Source: Hymenoscyphus infarciens (taxonomy: Eukaryota; Ascomycota; Leotiomycetes; Helotiales; Helotiaceae). From it: a stretch of DNA of 64,000 nucleotides. Numbering within the stretch: position 1 is the first letter of the stretch; every line of letters begins with the position of its first letter. Below, in pieces: positions 45,085-56,629 of this stretch. Both the position numbers and the translations under genes were made by a program. The notes beneath the pieces are model-generated. The model searched no databases. It was not told the DNA's origin and saw only the letters and a program-made list of their open reading frames with translations. The stretch is taken from contig LLCB01000131.1 of NCBI GenBank assembly GCA_001414345.1, positions 82,699-146,698 on the forward strand, in the 5' to 3' direction.

Positions 45085-48000
45085 TCAAGTACGTCTTGGT
45101 CTCTTATCATGACCCCTCGAATCCAAGCCCCCCTCCTCCCCACGTCTCTTCCTCCCACTGTCCCCGCGGGTATCCCGTTCCCCACCTCTCCTCTCATCAC
45201 CTCTCCCCGAATCTCTATTTCTCCCACCACCACGACTCTCCGAGCCTCTATCTCCACTCCAAGGCACCTCATGAGGATCCCTCACCACATCGCGTTCTCG
45301 CACATCACGACGTCCCGACTCTCTATCTCTATGCTCGCGTCCGCCTTCTCGCGAACTAACGCCCGGCTCTCTACCAGTGACAAGATCGCGATGTGGTGAG
45401 CGGCCAGGGTGGCGTTCTTCCCGCTCGATTGCACGATCACCACCTCTACGATCACGATGCTCACTTCTCGAAGGACGTTCATCCTCAATAGCTCCACGCT
45501 TCGACTCTCGAGGGCGATCCGGACTTCGCGAAGTTCTTCGACTATGACGACCAGAACGACCTTCACGTCTACTAATGCGATCCTTTTCTCTATCCTCACT
45601 AGGAAGAGCCTCACTACTGGCAAAAAGCTCGACACGGTCCGGGATTTGATCTCTAGATATATCTCTTGGTCCCGGTCTTCCAGGTGGGGGTGGCGGAGGA
45701 GGTGGAGGAATCATGCTATTCGGGGAGGAGGTAATTGGTGATTCCTGCTGCATCCCAGCATTGACTCTTCCACGACCACGAACATTCATTCGATCAGGGC
45801 CATTCTGTTGACCGGCTTGCTGAAGCATCGAGTTGATGCCAGTAAGTTGACGTCTTGCACCACCACCGCGTTGTTGCCGTTGTTCGTTGGTAGATGCTGG
45901 ACCCGTGGGTGGCACCATACCATTCGTACTTGGGGTGATAGGACTTTGCTGTGCTCCTTTTGGTCCTGAGGGAGGCGTAGCAGTATTTACCGCAGGGACT
46001 GGTGGTCTATTTCGACCTCCTCCGCTGTTATGCATCTGATTTGGAGGCAATGGTGGTCTGTTGTGTGGTTCACTTCCGAAAGCCGCCTTCATTCTGTCGG
46101 GATGCATTGGAGGATTGGCAATTGGAGTTTGAGGGTTTGATCCAATAACTCTCATCCTATCAGGATGTATCGCAGGCGGTGGACCCCCTACGGTGGGTGT
46201 ATTTGGTGTAGAACTAGATTGTAGAGCTCCGTTATCGAATTGACCTGAAGCCGTTCGTCGTGAGTGACGAGCTGATGCTGGTCCAGTCGGTGGTTGCTTG
46301 TCTGGAGTTGGGGGTCGTGCGATGTGTTGTTCTGGTTGAACTCTACTATCTCTCCCATCACTGCGAGCGGGGCCACTGATGTTGCGATTATTTCCACGGA
46401 TATGTCTGTCTCTTGGACCGGAGGGTATATCCTGAGAAGGTGCAGGATTCAGACGGCCAAAATTGGCATCTTGCTGCGGTGCTGCTGCATTCAATCTACC
46501 GTGATTTGGGTCAACTGTACGTGGGAGTGGTGGAGGCTGAAAGGCCCCGGATCTGTCGTTTCGTTCAATGGATCTCTCGGAAGGTCGGTCATTGCGAGGT
46601 CCAGCAGGCGGAGGAGCAATCTCGTCATTGCGGCCTCGAGAAGAAACATGGACATCTCCAGGCACCGCGCGACTTGGTCGATCATCACGTCTGCCTTCTG
46701 GGTGGTCCCGATCAGCTCCGTGGCGTCTCGGTGGTGATTGTGCTCGAGGCGGTCCTCTCTCTCTGTCGTCTCTGTGTCGACGTGGTGATTCGGAACGAAC
46801 GTCGGACGATATAAGTGCAGCACGCTCAGGATTGATGATTTCCTGTCTCTCTGGATTGACATGGGAGATTCTGTCGAGTCTGTCAGGGTTGATGGGTGGT
46901 GCACCACGGTCTCCTGATACTCCTAATGTTCTAGGGGGAGGCATGCCATTCTCGCGAGGCAATCGACTGCTATCGTTGGGGCGGTTTGCATTGACAGCTC
47001 TATCGATATTTGCATTGTCACGAGATGAGTCCGGTGTCCATCGAGGTGGAGGATCAGGTCTTGTACGCTCTCGATCGGGTCCAGCAATTCTATCAGGCGG
47101 TCTTCCGAATTCTCTAGGACCAGGCTCGCCACCACGTCGGTCATTACCGGGATATTCGCGAGGTGGGGGTCGATCACCAGGCCTATCAATCCGGCTCGGG
47201 TCTCTAACATCCCTACGATCAGGATGGCGAGGGTGTCTATCAAGAGATCGGCCTGGAAAGGGGACCTCTGGTCGGACAGGCAAACTAGGGGGGCCACGAT
47301 CAAGTACCGCGGAATTATTGCCTCGAGATGAATCAGGGCGAGGTGGAGGATTGGAATGGGATTGTGCCGATGAAAGAGCTTTGGCTGCATTCTCTCTCCG
47401 AATTCGTTCTCGTGTGACGAGGACTTCTGATCTCCCGTCTTTGGGCTCTGGCGCACTTTGCGATACAGGATTTGAAGGTTTGCTTTCAGATGGCACCTTC
47501 GAAGCTTTTGCGCCTGCTGCAGCATTCTTGGCATCGTCAACTTCACCATCTTCAACCTCTCCGGTTTTAGGAGTAGATACATTGGCGGAGCTAGAAATCA
47601 TTAGTTATATTGAATAATTGTCAAACGGCGAATTGACTGACCTTGCCCGTGAAGGCTTAAACTCCGGCGCAGTAGGTTTCAACGTGGCTTTCGGTGTTGA
47701 TGATTTTGTTTGCGAGGATGGCGTTGAGGAGTTTCCATTTTGCCCCGGTTTGCCCTAGACGAATCCGTTAGATCAAATTCATCATATGTCAATACAAAGA
47801 TAGCAACGTACCATTGAATGTCCAAAAGCTTGAACCAGCACCCAACTCTTCAGGCGTTTCTTCAATTGAACCAAGACAGCATTGCCAGTGAGAGACAGGT
47901 CCTCTCGGTGACCCTTTTCTCTCACCGCAATTGTTTCGAGCTGTTTGACGAAGCCGTGTCCCATAAAGTCTATCATAGGGAACACCTCACCGACAGTCTT

Positions 48001-51000
48001 CAATACTGTAATTGCGTTTCGGATGTGCATCCATTCTGATCCCTCCAAGCACTCGCGCAGTGCACTATTTAAAGCCTTATGCCACATCAAAAGGATATTT
48101 TTGAAGTTGATTGAATTGCTCTCTTCGCCTTCGTATTCGAGGAGGCCTTTTGGTGTTCCATCGCTATTCATGGATTTTGCAAATCCTGGCAAAGATTTGG
48201 TTTTACCCCATGCCTGTAGTTCGTAAATTGCAGAATTATTGTGCCAAAGCTGAAGATCTGTGAGGACCAGTTTGAGAAATCGGCCTAGATTTTCAGCCTC
48301 TCGGACACTACAGGTAAAAATGAGAGTTCGAAGGCGATTGGATTTGAAAATGCGAGAGTACAAAGAAAGTGTTCGGAAATGTGGAATTCCTTGGTCGTGC
48401 AAGAATTTGATCATTCGAAAGGCAAAGTCTGCGTCTGTAGGTGAAAGAAGCAGTCGTGGAATGAGGCATCTCTCAAGAAACTCGTCGCTAGTATCATCCG
48501 CCTTCATGGTAGGTGAAAACCATTGCTCTTTGCCTTTGAGCAACCGAGCTTTATTGCGAGGGTATGCGTGGATCGCCTGGTTCATTTCGTCGTAAATCTT
48601 CTCTCGAGTCCCGGCCAACGCCTTTCTGTTCTCGTCTCTCTTTGCTAAACCTACGCGACTCATATCGGATCGGTCGTTTATGGCCTGCTTCTCTTGATTC
48701 TGGATCTTTTTGATTTCTGCGCTATAAAGTATATCTGGGGGGGCCAGGTCACTCAAAGTCGCGGCCCAAAACTTGATGTAAAAATCGGGACTCAATGCAA
48801 CCCAGGTATGATCTGGCAGAACTTGCTTGACGGACGTCAATATAGGATCCATAATATCATTGTAAGCGCTGGGTACAGTCGCTACTTCGTTGGCTGAAGT
48901 CGATGGGGAAGCGGCATCGGACATCTGGACATCGTTGTGGGCATTTTCTTCCACCTTTACGTCTTCGCCGTTGGTCTTGTTCGCCTCGTTCTCGTTCATT
49001 CCCACATCTCCATCGGCATCAGGTTTCGGTGGTGTTTGACGAGTGTCTTTATTGTCACCATTCACAGCTTGCGCTGCAATCCGTGATATCCGAAATGTGA
49101 GGCTTTTGCGACCAATTAGGAATGCCAGTCGAGGCTCAATACCAAATTCAGTCATCATCTCTGCAATCCCTGGTACCTGCTGATCGAACTCTTCAAATTC
49201 CAGGTTACTGCTCAAAAGATCCAAGTACTGAAACAACATTAGGTTTGTGTTGTCAATCATCGTTGCTAACAATTTGATATGGGCTTCCCCATCAGATATA
49301 CCATATATGGCCGATTGTCGATGTTGGGCAATGGATATCAATAGTTGACCTGCAAGCCTACTCTCGGTGAGAGCTCTGATCAATCTTTTGGCCGTCTTCT
49401 CCGACTGGTAACGTTTGTCTTGAAGATTGGTGAGGGTCCAACGTCGAAGTGCTGGTCCACCTGTCATGGCCGCAAGTTGGGTGTCGTTGAAATCAGTATC
49501 TGGAACAACTCCAGCCATTTGGCCAATAAGTTCTTTCAAAATAACCAAGTCGGTGGAGTTGCCTTTATAAAGCTCATTGTTGACGTACTGAACAATGGGT
49601 GAGAGATTCATGATCGAGTATCGCTTGAAAACTTTGCCAGTAAACTTTGACAGTGCCAAAAGCCATTTGCTTGGGAGAAGAGCAAACTCCGCGTTGTTTC
49701 GGTTCCTATCCTTGCCACCCAGTGAGCTCATGAGCGACCAGACAAGAACATCATAGCCAAGATCAGTAAAATACTTGGCGCATTCAACCACGGTCTCGGT
49801 AAGGTTGTCGTAAGCCTCGATCTGACCCAGGGCAACACCAAAAACAATTCCAGGTGATGCATAGGCTATCTTCGCCAGAGCTCTGGCCATGGGAGTTGTA
49901 TTGTCTTTGCTGATTCGCTTCATCGTGCTTTGGGTCTGGATCTTTGTATGGGCAAACGCCTTTCTCATGGCTGGTAATCTCGAGATTTGTCCCTCGTACC
50001 ATTCGGCATAAATCGAGTATCTAACCGATACTGGATAGAAGCGAAGCATGTCGTAGACTTCGTTGACAACAGAGGTGTTGGCTTTTGTCAAGCTGAGAGC
50101 TGGCACGAGCAGTCTCTTGAGAAGATCTTGCCATCTTTCCAGATTTTGTGGTGTATTCTCTTGCGTGAGGCTCATGACACCAATTCTGGCGAGTTTGGAT
50201 AGCAATGTAGGATCCTTGCCAATATTGACGCCAGAGAAATTGAGAAGAGTGCTACAGAGTGTAAACACATCATCTACACTTTGGCAAACGGGTATAATGT
50301 CGGCCCATTCTTCCCAATAGAACTTGTATGACAAGTTTTCACCAACATCATGTCTCTCAGGAAATGGCCATCGCAAGAGGTTTTTGGGCGTGGATTGGGT
50401 GAGGCGGATTTGACCCTTTGGCATGCCACTTTGATCGGGATCAACAAATTTCTTGGTCGGACAAGCCGGAGGCTGGGATGCAGTAGGGCGACTCAATTCG
50501 TAGACATCCTTAATGGAGTAGTTGAGAATGCGGTGGATAAGCGGATGCACTTCAGAATATAATTCAGCTATCCAAGGGAAGCGCCCCAGGATAAATAAGG
50601 ATTCGGGAATAGCGCCGACTGTGAGGAGGCAGACTAAAAGTTGAACTTTTTGGTCTACCGGTTCATCGACGTCCTTGTCCTCCGCCTCAGCTGGGGATGC
50701 TGCGGCGGCGTCTGCTTTGGTTGTGGGAGCATCTCGTGTTCTGCCACCATTCGGTAAAGTATCATCGGCAAGAGGGGCAGCGTTCGTTAAGGCGTTGGAT
50801 GCAGCGCCACCACCTCTACTGGCCTTTTCATCCTCCGCAACCTTCTTTTCCCTTGCTTCTCGGACAGCAGGCATATCTTCGTCGAGTGGGTATAGATGGG
50901 GGTATAGATCTCTCAAGGAAATGAACCCAATTTTGATGAGCAAAGCGGCCAGGTAAATCAAATTCGCGGGCAGGTTTTCCCCTTTGTTGCGAGCCGTCGA

Positions 51001-52437
51001 GGCGTAATAGCGTAGTTTGAATCCCAGCAATTGCGCGGCAATGCGATTACCTGACGGTGGTAAGGTTCCAGTCTCCTCTATCCATTTTCGATCCGCGTCC
51101 AATTCCACCTCCGACTCCCCCTTTTTATTGAGTATCCGCTGTTTGCTCTCTGAATCGACTGCTTTTCTGCCTCCAAGTTCAAAGAATGCATCTAGACCAA
51201 AATTGCGAGCACGTGCCCAAAAGGCAGTGTCTCTCTGAAATCTATCCGATATAAACTTCTCGTCTTCCACGCCTGGGGGCGATACTGGTAAGTCTGAACC
51301 TGGTAATGCCCACTTTGGAAGCCCCTCCATTTCTGTGACACCACTTTGCAGTGGGTTTTTGGGCCACCAGGAACTAACTCGAAGGAATTTAACGAAGAAT
51401 TTGTACTGCTTGATCAAAAGCGCCGCGAAAACGTCCAATGTGATATCCAGAACTCGACCAACATCGAGATCAAAGGTACCGATCAATCCTTTGACTCTCT
51501 CAAATGCATCCTCGACGTGCTCGCTTGTTGCATAGTCAAGGAGCTGCGAGTTTCCTCCACTGGCCGTGAAGAGCTCGGTAGCCAGCTTCGAGTACCCCTC
51601 ACTTTCCTCCCGCAGCAGATTGTAGTTTGCCTGTCGATATAAAAGATGGGTCGCCTGTCGAATACCAACACGAATGAAGGTGTCTCTGGTAAGTCCTAGG
51701 TCCTGAAGGAATTGTGCGTCGAGTATTTGGCGCAAGACCTCCGGTGATATACCCGTCGAAGCCGTAAACTGTCGAAAAGATGGATTGAATTGCTTTGGTC
51801 CTGCATCGAAGCTCATGGATAGAGAATCTAGGAAAAGGGTTTGCGCATCGAATGGGCCAGATAGACCTGCAGCGGGAGCAGCGCTTGATCCTAGAATTTC
51901 CTTGACACAATTTCCTCCATCTACGGGATCGATTCTACCATCCAAGCTTGCTCGCGTGAGCTCTTGGAAGACCGAGGCGAGATCCATGGGGTCCTCATCT
52001 TGACGCGCCTGCGTGCCAGCAGCTATCACCTCCCGCCGGCCACTCGTATTCCAGGAAGCAACTCGTTCGTCGGTGAGGAATTCATAATCGAAGGGGACAA
52101 CCTCTCGCTTTACCACGGGGCTTGGAATGTCGTGGGTCGTCGCGGTTGGCGTTTGTGCAGTGCTACCTGGTCTCGTCGTGGGAGACATCGGTCCTGGAGT
52201 TGGTGTCGCTCTGGCAGATAGCGTGAGCTTGTTCGGGTTGTTGCGATCATCATTCCGATCATTCCTACCGCGCCCGCCTCTTCCTCCTTGCCCTCCCCTG
52301 CTTGATCTTCTGGTTCCTCCATCGCGCATCATCTCTGAAGCTCGATCGTGTTGACCAAGATTCGTATTGCCTGGCCGATGGGGAGAAGGGCGGTTCTCTC
52401 CCATATCACTCGCCCGCTTCCGCTTCGTAGGAGCCAT
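45085..52437 (-). CDS. THO2: THO complex subunit 2
   Basis: Three exons on the minus strand: 52437-47812, 47754-47642 and 47590-45085 (2414 residues). The frame is open upstream to 52665, but MAPTKRKRASDMGENRPSP at 52437 has a nuclear-localisation-like start and is preferred. Intron 1 (57 bp) joins FGHSM to GKPGQNG; intron 2 (51 bp) has a TAACTAAT branch. The first ~110 residues are Gly/Arg low complexity. The Tho2 helical body spans about 115-1540, including the LVWSLMSSLGGKDRNRNNAEFALLPSKWL block, ALRRWTL and SPDFYIKFWAATLSDL. The tail (about 1545-2414) is an Arg/Pro/Ser/Asp-rich disordered region ending KRPRRT. As the largest THO/TREX scaffold, it couples Pol II elongation to mRNP packaging and export. 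It shares a divergent promoter with MET2. Confidence 0.92.
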
Positions 52438-53111
52438 CTCGGCCTCTATCGTCGGTTTCTCACAAGCTCTGCGCACATGTAAGTGTATGAGCCCGGCTCG
52501 TAAGCTTGCCTGACACTGGTTGATTTGGGTTGTCGCAATACGTGGTGGATTGGAAGTTGCGTAAGGTAGGTTTCGTGAGTCGAGATGGATCAAAATGTAG
52601 CAGAGACCAGCAACTTGAGGAAAGGAGATTGAGCTGGGGGAAAAGTTGAAGGTGAAGACATCCAAGCTTGTAGCCTCAGATGCATTCCTTTGACTGATCC
52701 TTGAGCCTCATATGTCAGGCCCTGTAGTGTGTAGTGGACAGCTAGCGGTGAATGTGGATCTGGATCGGACAGCCTTGTCAAGTGTGGCTTGTGTGTGCCT
52801 CTTGCGCCACAGCTCAAGCTCCGATGCTCCGATTAACAGGGATTGGGTACTTTTGTGAAAGATGACTGGATCTTGATGACGTTTTTTGGGCGATTCATTT
52901 TCCAAACTTCAAAGCTGTTTACAACACCAATATCTGGACATGTATAAAGTGATTTGATTTCTTCAATTTCCCACAGTTCATCAACTCCAAGTTTCCCAAG
53001 CATCGCCTCGTTACAATGGATCCAAATCAGGGTGTGGCGAAAGCCAATGGGACCAAAGTCGCAAAATACGGTCAGTAGAAATCCCATCAAATTACCCCTC
53101 CAAAGCGAAGA
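52438..53111. promoter_or_regulatory. Divergent promoter region THO2 / MET2 (674 bp)
   Basis: Contains the promoters of two housekeeping genes read in opposite directions. No canonical TATA box is evident. A possible upstream ATG for MET2 (53016) opens 18 codons before a GTCAGT. I could not join that exon to the MET2 frame without using a weak donor, so it may be an upstream ORF or untranslated leader exon. Confidence 0.5.
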
Positions 53112-54642
53112 ATGACAACTGAATACGTCCAAGAAAGAACGCACCAACAACCCGAGAACCCTTTCGCATCTTTAATCCCGAACCAGACCTTCGCCATCAT
53201 TCCATCCTTTACTCTCGAATCCGGCGTCACTTTACAAAATGTGCCATTGGCGTACAGCACGAGAGGAAAGCTCTCTCGGAATGGCGACAATGCTATGGTG
53301 ATCTGCCATGCCTTGACGGGCAGCGCAGATGTCAGTGACTGGTGGGGTCCATTACTTGGAGGCGAGGGTCGGGCATTTGATATCTCGAGATTCTATGTCG
53401 TCTGTATGAACAGTCTGGGCAGTCCATACGGTACCGCCAGTCCGGTCACTGGTAAAGACGGAAACCCACAAGGCGAGAGGTACGGCCCGGAGTTTCCACT
53501 AACAACTATCAGAGACGATGTCAAGTATGGATCTACACGACGCAAGCTTTACACACCAACTAACAACAGCTAGTCTACACAAACTGCTACTGGACGATTT
53601 AGGTGTTCGACAGGTCGCCGCCGTTGTCGGAGGCTCGATGGGTGGGATGTTGGTATTGGAATGGGCATATTTTGGAAAGGACTATGTGCGATCAATTGTA
53701 CCAATTGCGACCTCAAGTCGGCATAGTGCTTGGGGTATCAGTTGGGGCGAGGCACAACGACAGAGCATATATGCCGATCCAAAATACGATGATGGTTATT
53801 ATTCCTTTTCCGACCCTCCTTCGACTGGTCTGGGAGCAGCACGCATGTCTGCTTTGCTCACCTATCGAAGTCGAAACTCCTTCGAAGCACGATTCGGCAG
53901 AAACATCCCTGATGCTTCAAAGAAGCAGTCAATAGGTGACCAACAACGACCTTCGACACCCTCTGAAGAACATGTGGCTATTCACAACGATGGCCACCGT
54001 TCAACACGATCTCCAATTTCTCGATCAGGCAGCTCATCTGCTATTACCGCCAAAGCAAACAATAATGGAGTTAACTCCTCAAATTTTTCGGATCCGCAAT
54101 TCCACGGTTCCAGACCACCAACACCTTCAAAAAGACCGCCCCTAAAGGAGACCAAGAGAGGAACATCAACCTATTTCTCAGCACAATCCTATCTTCGTTA
54201 CCAAGGAGAGAAGTTCGTCAAGCGTTTCGACAGCAATTGTTACATCGCTATAACCCGCAAACTCGACACTCACGATGTATCGCGTTACCGGGTCTCCGCT
54301 GATTCCGAACATCCGATTGCTGAAGCTCTCAGCCAAATCCAACAGCCGACTCTTGTACTTGGAATCGAAAGTGACGGACTGTTCACATTTGATGAGCAAA
54401 AGGAAATCGCAGCCTCAATTCCAAATGCAAGGTTAAGAAAGATTGATTCACCGGAAGGTCATGATGCTTTCTTGTTGCAATTTGAACAAGTCAACAGCCA
54501 CATTTTGGAATTTTTGGCCGATGTGCTTCCTGATATTATGGGTGCTCCTGGGATTGAGGGCGCTGAGGAGGAAGATGAAAAGGCAGGTGATGCGGCACAG
54601 GTTAGTGTTGTGTCTGAGGTGGATGATATTACCGCTTGGTAG
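53112..54642 (+). CDS. MET2: Homoserine O-acetyltransferase
   Basis: Two exons, 53112-53524 and 53574-54642 (493 residues), with a 49-bp intron (CTAAC branch) joining TIRDDV to NLHKLLLDDLGV. It acetylates L-homoserine with acetyl-CoA, the committed step towards homocysteine and methionine. It has the alpha/beta-hydrolase fold of the MetX family: oxyanion region VICHALTGSADVSDWWGP (63-80), NSLGSPYGTASP (100-111), nucleophile Ser159 in GGSMGG, Asp405 in ESDGLF and His434 in EGHDAF. An insert of about 80 residues (roughly 285-365), rich in Ser, Pro, Asn and Thr, precedes TSTYFSAQSYLRYQG and is longer than in yeast. A short acidic tail ends the protein. Cytosolic. The start has A at -3. Confidence 0.93.
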
Positions 54643-55015
54643 AGTAGATGCTCGAAAACATCAATTTCCCAAGATATTATTTTGCGTCCCCATAGCTCCC
54701 GACTCCGTGGTTGGGGCGTATTCATTACGTAGTACGGAGTGACACGTTCACAGCTTACATATGTTACGCAAGATACACAGCATCGGCATCAGCATCAGCA
54801 TCAGCACAGCCCCACGGGGTTACGAATCAATTTTCGTTCTTGAATTTGTAGGTTCCATGGATGATAGGGTGTTGAGGATGAGTGGTAAGATTTCCTTTAA
54901 CTCCCGTTCCCGTTCCCGTCTCGCTTGCATTTTATTAAGAGATTTTGAGATTTCATCGTGACTGCCAAGAGGACAGACTTGGGCATCAATATAACGATGC
55001 CGGTATCGGGGGGTC
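54643..55015. other. 3' flank of MET2
   Basis: Probably the MET2 3' UTR. Includes a short run of CATCAG units (54781-54805) and a CCCGTT repeat (54903-54917). No gene is seen. Confidence 0.4.
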
Positions 55016-55560
55016 TATAATAGTTATCAGTAGCGAGTAATCATCTATAATAATATATCAACCATTCTCACTATATTTATACTATATCGATATATTAGAG
55101 TTATATAACTAGAAACTAGCTCAAGTAAGCTAAGAGCTAAGAAAAACCTTAAAACTTACTAATACTACTAATTCTTCTAAATACTAGTTATATTATAATA
55201 TACTATCTCTATCTTATAAATTCTATATAAGCTATTTATCTATTATATTACTTAATATTAAAGAATAAGTTAATACTCTTATATTCTAGATTAATATACT
55301 AGTAGCTACTTAGTATACTACTAGATTAGATAGTTTTAAATTTTTTACTTTTCTTAATATAACTTTTCTTATTATACTTTTTAAATATACTTTTTAATTA
55401 TACTTTTTTATTATACTTTTTTATTAGTAGACTTTTTAATTATTATACTTTTTAACTAAAATACTTTTTGATTAATATACTTAAATCAAGTATTTTTAAT
55501 ATAATTAACTCTTACTACTCTTCAATTAAACTTCTTTTGAAAACTAATTTTTACTTCATA
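55016..55560. other. RIP island 4 (small)
   Basis: 545 bp of AT-rich, stop-dense DNA. From 55370 to 55480 it contains tandem, degenerate TTATACTTTTTA units. Ends and element type are not recognisable. Confidence 0.65.
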
Positions 55561-56629
55561 ATCGTAGAATATCGAGATCTAAAAATAAGGATACTTGGTA
55601 ATTATTAGTAGTACTCTGCTTCGTTCTAGGCATAACAAAGGTTATCTAAATAGAGTAATTGCTACCTTTCGGATGTCTTATGCGACCAAAACCCCCCTGA
55701 AAAGTCTATCAAGCGACCCCTCTGTTTAACGTTTATTTTGCCAGAGACGAAGTAAGTATTGATGTCAGATAAAAGCTACTGATAGTTACATCGTGTGATA
55801 TATCGTAACATATTAATCTATTATCGTATCGATGCCCAAGTCTATGACATCGCTAGCTACCTAATCCCACCAAGCCGTACCTAGAGAAGGTCGAGACTCT
55901 GCTTGTTACTTCGTACAAACGCATTGCTGTTGAAGAAGCTGGAGCTGTATAGAAAGTCAAAAGTTGGGATGCACGTGAGAAACCTTTTTGCGCATGCGAG
56001 GTGGTACCGGTAACTGCCTCCCGCCGCGCGGACCGCGTGGTCTTGAAAACACCAACCGAAACGCTCTTTCCTTATGTAGGGGACGTAAGGACAATATCAA
56101 CAGGCTACAGTGCCTTCCCTCGGAGGTTAAAATGCACCCTCAAAGCTCCTTCCTGAGTCTCAGCCAAGGCGACCTGAAGACGAATTTAGCACAGCGGATT
56201 AACTCGCTTGATTTACTCGTTAACATCTCCCGTCACTTTCAGCCCTTCGTTCCCCTGGTACTCGTACATGGGACTTACAGTATCTTACTTCTACAATCCT
56301 CTCTTCTCCTTGGAATACCACTGCATCTTCTATCCCCTTCGCATGGGATCCCGCAAACCAATGCTTGGATTCTTTCTCCCCGCCAAGAACAACGTTTCCT
56401 AGGGTAATCTCGATTCTACGTATTAAGCAACCTATCGTCCCTTCCCGTCTTGTCCAAATACCGACCACTCCAAGTTGAATCATTTACCTACAAACCCTTT
56501 TCTTTCTTCGGACGACAACGGACAACCTGATATTCTTCAATCAACAACAGCTTCTTTGACAACATCTTGAAATCTCGTCCGTCACAACCCTTCGACAACT
56601 GGTACCAATCTCGGACGGGAACCTTCACA
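55561..56629. other. Intergenic region upstream of the sterol reductase
   Basis: 1.07 kb of balanced DNA without a supported gene. The 139-codon frame at 55988 has no family features. The last 200 bp are pyrimidine-rich and probably the promoter/leader of the reductase gene. Confidence 0.4.

Noticed and set aside
46568..47617. 349-codon plus-strand ORF
   Set aside because: It is the antisense of the low-complexity Arg/Ser/Pro-rich THO2 tail; long antisense frames are expected there.
55988..56407. 139-codon ORF upstream of the sterol reductase
   Set aside because: No family features. It overlaps other open frames and lies in the probable promoter.
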